Source: Stenogyne calaminthoides (lineage: Eukaryota > Streptophyta > Magnoliopsida > Lamiales > Lamiaceae). From it: a stretch of DNA of 64,000 bases. The stretch lies in contig JBBCBC010000026.1 of assembly GCA_037126765.1 (NCBI GenBank), positions 9,226,418 to 9,290,417 on the forward strand, read 5' to 3'. Shown here one piece after another: positions 41,414 to 53,424 of the stretch. The first letter of the stretch is position 1. Each line of letters begins with the position of its first letter. Position numbers and translations under genes: made by a program. The notes beneath the pieces are model-generated. The model saw only the letters and a program-made list of their open reading frames with translations. It was not told the DNA's origin and searched no databases.

Positions 41414-42212
41414 AAATAAACACTAGATGTTGTGACAAATATTTCCAACATTTGAAGCAACATTGTGGTTCTGATAATGAGTTTGTCTGCTGATTTGCTT
41501 ATGTTTGAACTTTAAATGATAGTGTTATGATCTTATTGTTGAATCATGGTTTAGATACAGAGTCCTGGACATATATCTCTTAAATGCATTGAAAAATAAA
41601 GTACAACTTAGATGTGTAATCACTGAGTAACTATGAGACACGGAGCTCGCTACTACGATGTTCTCTTTTCAAAAGGAGATTAAATATACATCCATGTTTG
41701 TTCACAATCCATTGAGTAACTATGGGGCACGGAGCTCGCGACTACGATGTTCTTTTTTAAAAAATGGATCAATGTGAACATGTGTTTAAAAGAAAATTCA
41801 AAATATGCAACACTTTGATGATGAATTTCATGCAAAATTGAGTGTTGAGATATATGTGTGCCGACATTTTGTGAAACCTTAAGTGATTCGAACTTTATCT
41901 ATCATACATGATTCAATTATTGTTCTGGATAAGTTGATTTTGCGGTTTAAACAAGTTATTTGAACTGATATGAGTTTATTTAATTTTGGATATGGTCTCT
42001 GTTTTTCAAAAATGTTTATGGCGGTCTCTTACACATTCACACGATCACTAAACTTATTTTTTAGTGGGTGGTTACCTTTGGTTCCCACTCCTAATCGGTT
42101 TCTTGATGGTTTTGTGTAATAACCTGCACTTTCTTCTCTACTTAAGTTCGTTTTATCTGTGATGTTCATTACTGAAAGCTGAAAACTTTTTGTGCTGCAC
42201 ATAGGACTCGAG
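41414..42212 (+). other. Spacer between RNase H and ORF3 of element D, with two repeated stem-loops
   Basis: No ORF. A 41-bp sequence starting TGAGTAACTATG and containing CACGGAGCTCGC and ACTACGATGTTCT occurs at 41624-41664 and 41713-41753 with three mismatches. Each copy is flanked by complementary arms (see findings). Confidence 0.6.
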
Positions 42213-42326
42213 GTTTGTTGATTTTACTAATGTTATTACTTTATTTCGGTCTCATATCATTCTTTTTCCCTCCTATTTTTCATATAACATTATTTGAATT
42301 GCCTTTGCTTTAATCTGATTGGACAG
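42213..42326 (+). other. Candidate 5' UTR intron before ORF3 of element D
   Basis: CTCGAG|GTTTGTTG at the left, a TTTACTAATG branch-point-like motif, a T-rich tract and TTGGACAG at the right bound 114 bases. The first ATG of ORF3 lies 11 bases after the acceptor. Predicted by eye only. Confidence 0.35.
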
Positions 42327-42336
42327 AAAAGGTGGG

Positions 42337-43485
42337 ATGACTGATAAACCAAACCCTTCGGGCTTCCCTGATCATTTACTCAAACACGCGAGCCCTCCAT
42401 CCGCAGAAAACCCTCCTTTTACTCCTTCCTCTCCAGAAAATTCGAACCCTTTGAATCTTCTTACTGAAATGGCCGTTCAAAACCCAGAGTATGATTCCAC
42501 TAATGTTGGTGGATCATCGTCTTCATCTGTACCATAACCCATTCCATACGAATTTCCTGAAGATACTCCTCAATCTCTGATTCGACAGATCATCGAACAG
42601 ATGCTCGAGAAAAACCCTCCTGTTCTTCATGATGTTTTTGTTGGCAAGAGACAAGTCAACATTAACGACTTTAATGATCTTTCTGCTAAACCCTTAGCCA
42701 CAGAAATACCTGATGAACCTTCTCCAAAACCTGCTGAAGGAACCATTCTGCCATATCCAAGCTTGATATGTCAACTCTTGGATAGACTGGAGTTTGAGAG
42801 ACCTAGAGGTGAGAGGATCAGTGGTTATATGCCAAGTTTTGGTATCTCACATGTACTGAGGTCTGAAAACCGTACTGTTGATCTACCCTTGGAAGATCCT
42901 GCACCGCAAGCCGAAAATGTTGCCCATCCTGTTGGCAACATTCCTTATATAGTAACCAAAAGAGATGGTACACCCTCTGTCACATTTACTAATTCTTTCA
43001 TTTCTGATCAAATTCAATCCATCCAGCACAGCATAGATGCTCTTCTTAAACAACAAACCTTCTGGAGAAGCCTGCTTTCTACTCCAACAGGGGGAGGATC
43101 ACCTGATGATAGTCTTGAAGATGGTGGTGATGACGGAGCTGGTCCATCTGGCCATGCAGGTGAAAAGGATGATGCACCAGATGCTGGTGATAATGCTGCT
43201 GAGGATGATGATGGTGCTGCTGCACAAGATGATCAAAATGATGCTGAAGACAGAGAAGTTGAGGATGTTGTACAAGATGTTGTGAATGAGGTTGTGGAGG
43301 ATGCAGTGAATGATGTACTCAATGATGATGCTGCTGCTGAACAAGTTGTTCCTGACCCTGCACCAATTGATCCTACAACTGATGATAGCACTGATGAAGA
43401 TCTGAGAAAGACTCCAGACAGGGAGAACATGTCTCCTGAGAGTATTGCCTTGCTTGATGAGATGTATGGTCATGACAATTGGTGA
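42337..43485 (+). CDS. Element D ORF3 (382 codons with one in-frame stop)
   Basis: The first ATG is at 42337 (MTDKPNPSGF). An in-frame TAA at 42535-42537 is the only interruption; the frame continues IPYEFPEDTPQSLIRQIIEQ to the end at 43483. The middle part, ILPYPSLICQLLDRLEFERP and SGYMPSFGISHVLRSENRTV, resembles the end of the putative-plant-transposon-protein domain seen in ORF3 of A and H. A short amphipathic stretch (ISDQIQSIQHSIDALLKQQT) follows, and the last 130 residues are extremely acidic (runs of EDDDGAAAQDDQ and VQDVVNEVVEDAV). No signal peptide or membrane span. It occupies the same place as ORF3 in A, C and H but is much shorter and lacks the long coiled coil. Confidence 0.65.
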
Positions 43486-43678
43486 ACAGATTCAACACAG
43501 GGGGAGTTTTTGATGTATGGGGGAGTATTTGCATATTATGGAGATGCGGTCATTCAAATGTCCCAGTCATTCCCCATACTTCACTATAAAAATTCATTTA
43601 TGTATTGCAATCTTTTATTTATTTATCTTTACTTTATGAACTCTGTTAATGGACAATTAATTGATAGGTTTATGTTTC
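43486..43678 (+). other. 3' region of element D with PPT-like tracts
   Basis: CACAGGGGGAGTTTTT at 43496-43511 and TATGGGGGAGTATTT at 43515-43529 are polypurine-like but lie 150 bases before the LTR start, so the functional PPT is uncertain. No gene. Confidence 0.45.
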
Positions 43679-43687
43679 TGTTGATAT
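43679..43687 (+). repeat. First bases of the 3' LTR of element D, left of the CACTA insertion
   Basis: TGTTGAT matches the LTR start; the rest of the LTR resumes at 49025. Two extra bases (AT) separate it from the CACTA terminus. Confidence 0.55.
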
Positions 43688-44695
43688 CATTACTAGAAAA
43701 ATTGGTTTTAGTGACTCGCAAAAGCGTCACTAAAATTAGTCTATAGTTACGCTTTTACCTTTAGTGACATTTTTGTCAAGCGTCACATGATTTGGCGTTT
43801 CAAAAACCTATTGTCGTGATGCCTGAAAGCATCACTACAAATTTCTATTGTGACGCCTGTATGCGTCATATTAGAGCTCTTTAGTAACGCTATTTAGCGT
43901 CACCACAATGTGCTTTAGTGATGCTTTCTTGCGTCACGTGAAAACTTATAACTACCTTAACAACCGCGTATAATGACGCTTAAATGTGTCACAAACTATT
44001 TGTCTTGTGATGCTACTATCTGTCATGATAAGCTTTTTTTGTGACGTTTTTTTGCGTCACTAGGTTATATATAACTAACTTGATTACCTCGTTTAGTGAC
44101 GCTTAAATGTGTCACAAACTCATTGTTTTGTGACACCAGTATGTGTGACGAAAAACATTTTTTTGTGACATTTTTTTGCGTTACTAAGTTATATAAAACT
44201 AGCTTGATTACCTTATTTAGTGACATTTTTTATGTCACGTAATATTAATTACAATATACGTATAAGTGAACTTATACATATATGCATATCTCTGTACCTG
44301 CTCAAACGTATATAATAATATAATAATTCAAATCATTTGTACGTATACATAAACATCATAATAATAAAATATTGTCATTAACTTGTAAACATGAAACAAT
44401 CAAATATATATATCAAGAAAATATATTGTCATTCAAATGTGACATCTAAAAAGTAACATCAATAAAATGTAATATCAAACAATCAAGACCAATCCAAACA
44501 AATGTACCAAAACTTTTAGTTAAATAATAAATTTCACCTAAATTACGTGTGACAAAATACATTTTGCTGCACTCTCCTTATCTTGCATGATTGCATCTTC
44601 CAGTTGAACCTTTAATAACGAATGAAAGTGAAATAATTAATACTTGAACTTGAAAGGAACTAAATTGAAACAAATGAAAGATTATCATTAGAAAC

Positions 44696-44918
44696 TTACC
44701 AGATGTCCTGTAGCTTGTCCAATATTTTTGACACCTCCAACTTTCGAATTAATAGTTCCTCATATTTAATTGCCACAATAACTTTCACCTCACACCATTC
44801 AGGTCCTAATAATTCTCCATTTCCTAAGAGCTTAGCTAGATCTAAACTACCAATTAATGGTGCCTTTCGCAACATGGACTGGAGCAGAAATACCATTTAA
44901 CAGAACTTTTGCTCCCAC
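44696..44918 (-). pseudogene. CACTA accessory protein exon (DUF8039-like)
   Basis: Minus-strand frames read GAKVLLNGISAPVHVAKGTI, then after an indel DLAKLLGNGELLGPEWCEVK and VIVAIKYEELLIRKLEVSKI, ending KLQDIW. This fits the pattern V.L.S....VAKG.I...D....GG..LG..W.EV.V..AI..E.LIRP....I.DA....I.W that I recall from the C-terminal domain of CACTA-associated plant proteins. It begins after an intron-like TTGTTTCAACAG acceptor. Only one exon is recognisable. Confidence 0.5.
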
Positions 44919-45059
44919 CTGTTGAAACAAATATTATTATTCTAAACCCAGGTGCAAGATTCAAGAAATGGGGAAAACATGGAATTATAAAACATATTTT
45001 CCACAACAAGAAACAACATAACCCTACATCTTGCCAACGGTGTATAAACAAGAAACCAA

Positions 45060-46760
45060 AATCAAGAAACTATCAAACATAATCCAACATAGTTGAAACA
45101 GTAAATTTCTGCATTTTGGAAGATGGGTAGAATTAATTACACCTATATGTATTCATATTCAACATAATCAGTATGAATTGATACCATATTCCGATTTAGA
45201 GAAAAAACTAAAAATATAAATTGTGCTTACTTTGATTAATGAGAAATTACAAGTATATATACAAAAGTTCCCAGCTAATCTCACCTAACTCAACTAGTTG
45301 GAACCGTCTACTAATTCTGTTATGTTTAACAGAACAATAATTTCAGCGACTAACAAAGTTTTCTAACTAATTGATTACCACAAACTCATATAGTGAGATA
45401 AAGGCGTAGTTTTATGTTGTGTAAAACAAAGAAATGACTTATTTCATAGCTTCCTATACAAAGGCAACAGTACACCACCTTAGAGTAATATTAGATCCAT
45501 TATGAAGCAAATGCACCAGGGACTTCTTTTCTACAAAGACTTTTTCCAAAAATGTAGATAATTTGTATAACAAAAAAAATAATGGCCAAAGATTTATAGA
45601 TGAAACAATGAAACAATAAATAAATGCATTCTTGGAAATCTGCAACTCCATACTCGAGACCACACTGGAATCTGGCCAAATGGGAATATATCGACAAACC
45701 AACAAAGTTTTGGGCTGGCCTTTATGATTACGTTAAATTATGTATTGGCTATATATATAAGACGTAAATTTTTAGGGGATTAATCAATAAAACTTTAAAA
45801 CAAAGTCAATGCTTGTGCAAACTAAAAGCCAAAGGTAACACTCACCACTTTTTGATCCCTGCTTTGCTTGAATTTTTAGAGACACCAAGCACCTGTGCAT
45901 AAAGAAGTGGTCAATGAGTATACTCACGTACAGAAACCAAGATGAAAGAAGGGAAAAACTTTGGGACAAAACATAATATATTTACTTTCATTATTGTTCT
46001 TTTATCTACTGGAGCATATCACATACCTTCTTTTCTATTAATTTATTACCTAGACGAGATATATGGCTATGCTATTTATTATTTAATATTTCTTTCTAAA
46101 TAGTTCCAATTAATAATCATTCATTAATTTTGGTCTTGACTGATTGAGAAATTTATGATGTTGAAAACAATTAAAGTGATATAAGGGGCTAAGTGATACA
46201 TATCTGAATTGTTTATGACTTAATGGTACCAAACTACTAGGTCACTCCATCATTTTAGTCTCCAACAATTATTCCAGAAATTTGGACAAAATAATAAGTA
46301 CTAAATTAAATATTGAATTTTTTTAATTCAAACTTACGAATATAAAAAGGATAACACACTCCCAACTATGAAGTTCATATGAAAAAAAAACCAACTATAA
46401 ACAGGAATAACTTCATATATACCAAGCAAGTAAAGGAGAAAATATATGCATGTAAAGTACTCCTAAATAAAATCCAAAGTAAATAGTCATAGTGATTGGA
46501 CCTACAGCAAGCAAACAACAGCAGCCAGCTGCAATGTTTCCGTTGAAGCAACAATAACACACAATTCAAGAGCGAATAAACCAGCATTGCCTCTAGTATG
46601 GTTGTATGAAAAACCAATAATCATCACTCAGCATAGCTACTTAACATCATACTAATTATATCTACTATGACAAGACCAAATAATAATCCAAAACCGTAGT
46701 TTAAAAAAAATAAAGAGTCATATATCATCAGTAACACTAGAATCAGGAAATCCATAACAG
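45060..46760. other. Non-coding interior of the CACTA element
   Basis: AT-rich, no gene; chance ORFs only. Confidence 0.4.
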
Positions 46761-46762
46761 AC

Positions 46763-46975
46763 CTTATGGATTAATAACTACTTAAATGCACTATCACAGG
46801 ATAAACAACCTTAAAAAAATAATTACTGAAATTGGATTGTTTATGGATTAATAATTACTTAAATGCACTATCACAGAATAAACAACCTTAAAAAAATAAT
46901 TACTTAAATTGGACTGTTTATGGATTAATAATTACTTAAATGCACTATCACAGAATAAAAAACATTAAAAATTCA
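46763..46975. repeat. 77-bp tandem repeat, 2.8 copies
   Basis: TTATGGATTAATAA starts at 46764, 46841 and 46918. Each copy continues through ACTTAAATGCACTATCACAG and AATAAACAACCTTAAAAAAA with very few differences. Confidence 0.85.
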
Positions 46976-48904
46976 AATATAGAGAAAATCAAAATCCATT
47001 AAAAAAAACATAAGAAAATTTAGTTTTTTTATTTCAAAACCAAATTGAGAGTTTTGGTTTTCAATTCAGGAAATAAACGGACAGATGCTCACCGACACTT
47101 GACATAATATTAGCAAATCATAAGCTGATCAAATAAAATATTTCATTAATCTATATGCCTACATCAAATATAGGCCAATACCACCCACCTCACCCATGCT
47201 ATACTTTACTAGCACAAATGAAAACAATAACTTATCATTTCAATAAGTCCTTAATTGTAGTTATTGAAATCTGAAACCATTATAGTTTTAATTATGCCAA
47301 TTTTATAACATATATTTTTGGTATGCTGACATTAACATTTTTAATACATAACCTTGATCTATTTGGCTATAATTTTTTAGGAACAGAAATCCCAGAGTAC
47401 ATAGATTAACCACTGTGTGGTGTGGATACATTAAAGACACAAGACCAGTATACTTTTCAATTTCAAAATCAAGCATTAGTAGAATATGTATCACTAAAAT
47501 TTGACTAGTTCAACAGAAGATCTGACCTATACCTGTATCACATACTGCAAAATTAAGTAAAAATCAATATACATGTGGTTACACATAACACTAGGAAAGG
47601 AAAATCATACACTACAAAAAAATATGATAAAAGCTTGTATTGAAGTGGGCTAGGGAAGTTATTCATGAAACAAGAATTACATGTCAAAGAAAAGAAAAAT
47701 TAGAGAGTTCAAATCAAGGTAGTGGCTTATAGTGCAATCTTGAAGCAACTCAAGTATAGTAAACACCCAAAGCAAGATCTTGCAAGATTAGAGAGTCTAA
47801 GAACAGTTTAATGAGTTAATGAAACTCTCCACATAGTACGCTCAATTGCTCATTGCAGAACTGAGCTGACATCTATGTTTGTCATAATAAGATCTAACAA
47901 CATATTAATGAGTTAATATGGATATCAAATATCCTTGCAAGATCTTGAACATACTGATTACCTAACGAAGCCCAACACAAAAATAGTACACATTGCAGAA
48001 CTGAACTACCATCATTGAACTAAGTTATAAATGAAGCAAGAATGTAGAAAAGTTCAGATGGGATATGTATAAAAGTGGAGGAAACACTTTCAATATATCA
48101 CAGACTGCAGCAGCCCCGCTAATTATGATGGCATATAGCAACAGAAGTGGATAATGAATCAGAAGAAAAATCGTTATCTACCATCTGATTCATGAGACCC
48201 TAACTTTTGCCTTGAGACTGGGTTAAATCAGTATCTAATTCATGGGATTAATCTATGTATTACCAGAAGAAACATTCCATACATTATCATTAATCATCAA
48301 ACTTCGCCTCTGATACTTAATATAATTCTCTAACAAAAATTATCACGCAAAAGCTGTCATCAAACAATTACCACGAAAAAATTATTACACACCTTATTCA
48401 GAAGACGATTTCAGAAAGCAATTTGCAAGGTTCGCGCTACTTGGGAACTGAGAAATGAAATCGGACGCGCGGTGAGAGGAAACTTGATTTAATCAGAAAC
48501 GAAATTGAGGCACGGGGAAATTAGGGTTCCATTGAGTTTTGAGAGGGAAGTTTTGAGAGGATCGTCGTCTGGTGATAATTGGGGAAAGTGAGAATAACAG
48601 TTCACGTATAGAATAGGATTGAAGGGATAATTAGGAAACTTTAATTCAGAAATAATGGCTCTACACAATATAGATGGCTCTACACATGTGTTTCATTTTT
48701 TATTTTTACCATTGGCAACAATGGCGGTTGATTAAAATGTTTAGGGAAAAATTAAAAAATAAAATGTAATTAATTAGGAGGGGGATTAGCGCGGTACGAG
48801 TTGATTAAAGTTTAACATTGGAAAAATAAAGTGTCACAATACATAATTAATTATATTTTTGCGCTCTCTGAGAATCGAACTCGAGTTTAAAATATCTGAA
48901 AATT
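46976..48904. other. Non-coding interior of the CACTA element; possible promoter end near 48600
   Basis: No gene seen. 48420-48600 is richer in GC and reads on the minus strand like a plant 5' UTR (CTCAAAACTCAATGGAACCC, then CTAATTTCCCCGTGCC), as expected upstream of a CACTA gene transcribed leftward. Confidence 0.4.
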
Positions 48905-49024
48905 ATTATAAGGCGTAACAATATGTAATTGAACAATAGGAGCGTCACTATACTTGTATTATGTGACACTTATTTATAAGCGTCACTAAAAATGCGTCAC
49001 TACAGGGGAGTTTTTTTAGTAGTG

Positions 49025-49800
49025 GATGTTGCACGGATGTTTGTTGATGTTGCACGGATGTTGTTCCATATGTTGAACAACATTCTGCACAACATCTTAA
49101 ATTTGTCATTTCTCCTAACACTGACTCCGGTTTATTAGATGTGTTTTTCTATGTTTCCTACATTGCAAGTTGAAGACAATTTCGTATATTGTCAAGCGGT
49201 TGCACTGATGGAGTAAGAATAGAAAGATCATGGGTAGTTACACCAAGATCATGGAGATAGTGGAGGAGATATTCAAGGTTGTCCACACCAAGTGGATAGG
49301 ACAATGCAGTTATCCGAAAGTCTATAAATAGACTGCATTGGTCGACATTCAAGTTTGTGTTAAAGTGAAATCACATTTGCTCTACTCCAAACTTAAGAGA
49401 GTAGCAACCGAGACACAACCGTGAGTGGAGTGTGAGGGTCGATGCTATGCCTATTTGTACTGGTCGAGTGTATCCCAACATTTCCCATCAGTATTGTGTT
49501 TGTCTTATTATATCAAGTTTTAGGTTGAATAAGATCACTAGTTACTTGATTGAATAGATTGATTTTTTGTGTGTGGTTTTTCACTACACCTTTTAGGATC
49601 TTGTAAGAGATTTGTGTGTATCTCACTACTTGTTATAGTGATGTTTTTAACCATAAGGTTCGTATAGTCTTATTATAGACTATACACAATTTTGAAAATC
49701 ATTTGCACTGCGTTTTTATACTTCCGCTGTCATGTGTTATTTTATATGTTTCACAACATTTTCAACAATACTCCGAAAATATACGCGCGCACATATTAAT
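49025..49800 (+). repeat. 3' LTR of element D, main part
   Basis: It matches 35602-36360. At its start the first 22 bases (GATGTTGCACGGATGTT) are present twice. TATA at 49322-49330. The end reads GCGCGCACATATTAAT against the CACACACTTTCA of the 5' copy, so the final bases have diverged. Confidence 0.88.
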
Positions 49801-49805
49801 ATTAT

Positions 49806-50830
49806 TGAGTTTGGTGAGAAACTCACACAACTCGCCGCGTACACTAAATAGATATCCTACTAGGCATTAACCTCGATACAATATGCTGGCCACCTATACG
49901 ATAGCGCTTTCTAATTTGTTAAGGGAAAATGAATTATAAATTTTTTGTTTATGCGGTCTTCTTTTTCTACCATTTCTCAAATCAACTCCCTTTTTCTTTT
50001 TTTTTTTTTGCCTTTTTTTGCATATTTAGTGCATCTACAATTATATATATTCACATAATAGCATAAATCAGCTCACATTTAGAAACCACTGAATTTTCTC
50101 GTCAAAATTATTATCAAATTGGGAAATGAATATTTGGAATAAATATTAACAAATTATATCGGATTGAGAAAAATCTTTGGAAAAAATATGTAATATATTT
50201 CCACAAAATCTAATGTTAAATCAAAAAATAAATCTTTTGAATAAATATTAATAAATTATAATTGATTGAAAAAAAATCTTTGGAATAAATATGTATGGAA
50301 TAAATATTAACAAATTATAGCGAATTTAGAAAAATATTTGAAAACAATATGTAAAATATTTTAACAAACTCTAATGTTTAATTGGGAAACAAATCTTTGG
50401 AATTTGGGAAAAATCTTTGAAAAATAATAGGTAGAATATTTCATCTTAAATTTAATATAAACCCTACATCTAAAGATTTTAAAAAAAATTAAGAATATCA
50501 ACATTAAAAGGCATTATTCCATTATAAAACATGTCTCTAATTTTAAAAATGATATAGCAAATTCAAATAAGATAAAGATGAACAACACCAAGATTAAGAA
50601 AGATTAGTTGAATACATATATTTTTTTCTGTTATCTCCCTTCCATACAAACTTTTATTCGTATTTTCAAACAACAAATGTTTTCTTTTTATATTAACTTT
50701 AAATTTTATGAGAAATTAATATTTTCTCTATAAAAAATATCATCAATTAAAAAAAATGTCTCTTTAGAATGAAAAAACACTTTAATACGAATACTTATAA
50801 AAATTTAATACAAGTTAATTGTGCAATCAT
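49806..50830. other. AT-rich region, no gene; probable interior of the Helitron-like element
   Basis: Degenerate repeats of AAATCTTTGGAATAAATAT recur between about 50130 and 50420 with spacing near 80-120 bases. No coding potential. Confidence 0.45.
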
Positions 50831-50860
50831 AACCGTGCATTGCACGGGTTCAGTTACTAG
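50831..50860 (+). mobile_element. Helitron-like 3' terminus (hairpin and CTAG)
   Basis: CCGTGCA-T-TGCACGG (50833-50847) forms a perfect 7-bp stem. CTAG follows at 50857-50860, nine bases further, and the next base is T. Hairpin about ten bases before CTRR, inserted between A and T, is the diagnostic Helitron end. The 5' TC end was not located. Confidence 0.6.
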
Positions 50861-51981
50861 TTTACATAATATATATAATAAAAGATCAACAATGAAAAGT
50901 ATAAAATTTTCTGTGAGGGTCGAATTGGGTCAAATATATTTTTTTTATAAATTTGTGCAAAATTATAAAAAATAATAAAGACATCAATGGAAAAAAAACC
51001 AAGGTACAAGTAATAAATTCTCAACAAATAAATTATTTATGATTGAATATCTCAGACACGAAATTTAAAATTCAATAGGAAATCTATTTAGAAAAAATCA
51101 ATAGAAAATAACATCGTGAATTAATGAATTGTCATTGAATTTCAAATTTCACTCGGCGTAAATTTGAAGGTTTAGAATAACTAATAGGGAGAGAAGCAAA
51201 ATAATTATATAAAATTGAAAAAGTGAAAAAAAAAATGTATTTTTCATAGACATCACTAAAATAAAAGAAGAAGAATGTGAATTGGATTAAGAATTGTGAA
51301 CACAATTGAATAATTAATTGCAAGCGGCGCCTTTTTGAAAACCTGCATATATATTGCGCTGGATTAATATTCCATTAGAGACCCGTTTCCATAATAAAAA
51401 TATAATAAAAGTTAGAGAAAAAAAAAATCTAAAACCCACCTAATTAATATTAACAGCAAATCCTATCAGAATACCCAGCCCAACTTGCACCGTGAATACC
51501 GGATAAAGCATTTTCAACGAAAATCGATAATTCAATTTCAAATAATTGCCCCAAGCTGGGCGATTAATTCTGCAGTAAGCAGTAATTCCTTTTCGAGTAC
51601 AAGCGTAATTTCTTATTGGTATAGAAGGGATAAGAAGAGTTGTTCTCCGAGGAATTTATATTCTTGTGGGCTCGACGCAACTCATTACAGGTTAGCCTCT
51701 AATCTTCTGTTAGTTTTGTTATTTTCACCCAGGATGATCAGATGTATCCGCACGAAGATGATGAAAAAGGATTCAATTTTGCACATAAAACTAATATAAC
51801 ACGTGAAAACTCCATTCATTAGTAAGCATGAACAAATTAATGTATATAATTCATTATTCACATATTACCTATTCTTGTTATTAGCTCATAAGAATAGTTT
51901 TCAGATTATTAACTAATCTATTAATTTACAAAATAAATAAGATGTCTTTCTTTGTAATGTAGATAGTGATATTTCTTTTGA
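50861..51981. other. AT-rich region upstream of the CACTA transposase fragment
   Basis: No gene recognised; it may include the promoter or first exon of the CACTA element, but no TIR was seen. Confidence 0.35.
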
Positions 51982-53424
51982 GTGGTCATAATGTTAAGTC
52001 TATCTGTCAATATTAGAATTGCATCAATTACCATACATTTGGTGGATTCAGAATGGACAAAAGTTGGATATCGCTTGATGATAGAAGATTACCTAAATAT
52101 GAGAATGGAGTTAATTAGTTTTTACATTTTGCATATTCATCAATCAATTGAATCATCCAAAGAGATTAGATGTCCTTGTAAAAAATGCAACAATGTGTAT
52201 TTTAAAAGGCGAGATGATGTTGAATCTGATTTGTTCGTGAATGGAATACATAAGAAATATGCTACATGGATGTTTCATGGCGAGGAAGATGATGAATCTG
52301 ATGTTGAAGAGTTTGATGATTTGGATGAAGAAGATGGAATTGATGAAATTGAGTTAGATAAATCTACTACAAGTGACACTCATGGGAATCAAAATGAGTA
52401 TGTAAACATACAAAGCATCCTTGAAGATTCTTTTGCAGCAGCATCAAAAAATGCTTGGGGAGAAGCCGCTATGAGAAATGAGAATGCAATACCTGAACAA
52501 AATGAGAATGCTATGAGAAATGAGAATGCAGTACCTGAGCGGGAATTCAACAAATTTATGAGATTATTGAAAGATGCTGATAAAGAATTATATCCAGGTT
52601 GCAAAAGTATCAGCAAGTTATCATTTGTTGTTATGTTAATGCATATAAAGATTGTCAACAAATGGAGCAATAAATCATTTTCAACGTTGCTTGAGGTGCT
52701 GCAAAAGGCATTTCCTGATGGTGAGGCTCTCCCTGGCTCATTTTCTGATGCAAAAAAAAAAAGATTCAAGACCTTGCATTGGATTATGAAAAGATTCATG
52801 CATGTGTAAACGATTGTGTACTATTCAGAAAGGAATATGCAGAAGAGGAAGAGAACCTCTCGATATAAATTCACAGAGATTGGTGATGGTGGAAATGGCA
52901 AAAATAAAAACACGAAAGAAGATTCCCCAAAAAATTCTACGCTACTTTCCACTAAAGCCAAGCTACAAAGATTATTTATATCAAAAAAGACAGCTCAAGA
53001 TATGAGATGACACAAAGAAAAACGCATGGATGATGGAGTCTTGAGGCATCCTGCAGATGCTTAGAAGTGGAAAGAATTCGATGAAACACATGAATCATTT
53101 GCTCAAGATCCTCGCAACATTAGGCTTGGATTAGCAACTGATGGGTTTAATGCATTCGTCTTACAGTACGTGGCTAGTAATTCTTTTACCATATAACCTG
53201 CTACCATGGAAGTGCTTGAAAGCTCCTTTTTTCATTTTATCAATGCTTATTCCAAGTCCAACATCTCCTGGTAATGACATAGTTGTCTTTCTAGAACCAT
53301 TGGTTGATGAATTGAAGGATTTGTGGCATTATGGGATCAAAACTTATGATGCCTCAACTGGTACCAGTTTCAACTTACGTGCAGCAATATTGTGGACGAT
53401 AAATGACTTTCCAGCTTATGGAGG
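51982..53424 (+). pseudogene. CACTA (En/Spm) TNP2-type transposase, truncated and fused to a copia element
   Basis: Residues 60-100 of the first ORF, CPCKKCNNVYFKRRDDVESD and LFVNGIHKKYATWMFHGEED, are the transposase-associated zinc-binding domain. An acidic linker follows, then LMHIKIVNKWSNKSFSTLLE and LQKAFPDGEALPGSFSDAKK, the start of the TNP2 domain. After frameshifts near 52800 the pieces HACVNDCVLFRKEY, FPLKPRLQRLF, HPADAWKWKEFDETHESFAQ and RNIRLGLATDGFNAF are readable. The ORF from 53141 has YSTWLVILLPYNLLPWKCLK, SMLIPSPTSPGNDI and LRAAILWTINDFPAYG. At that Gly the homology stops and copia gag begins without a break in frame. Confidence 0.85.

Larger units (their letters stand above)
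43688..49024 (-). mobile_element. CACTA element (5.3 kb, non-autonomous) nested in the 3' LTR of element D
   Basis: The left terminus reads CATTACTAGAAAAATTGG (one base off CACTACTAG) and the right terminus reads TTTTTTTAGTAGTG, its inverted repeat. Both ends carry many AGTGACGCTT / GCGTCACTA subterminal words (43705-44240 and 48905-49010). GAT occurs beside both ends (43683-43685 and 49025-49027), a possible 3-bp target duplication. The interior has one recognisable coding scrap (44696-44918) and a leader-like region near 48420-48600. The strand follows the coding scrap. No transposase remains. Confidence 0.85.
35602..49800 (+). mobile_element. Element D: SIRE-type Ty1/copia element, 3' LTR split by a CACTA insertion
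   Basis: The 5' LTR (35602-36360), gag, protease, integrase, RT, RNase H, ORF3 and 3' LTR (43679-43687 plus 49025-49800) are all in the plus orientation. ATTAT occurs at 35597-35601 and 49801-49805, a candidate 5-bp target duplication. Without the CACTA element the copy would be about 8.9 kb. Several in-frame stops and indels make it non-autonomous. Confidence 0.88.

Noticed and set aside
43099..43473. Ile-rich minus-strand ORF opposite ORF3 of element D
   Set aside because: Antisense of the highly acidic tail; composition artefact.
45454..45705. ORFs inside the CACTA element as genes
   Set aside because: Two overlapping frames with random hydrophobic composition and no known motif.
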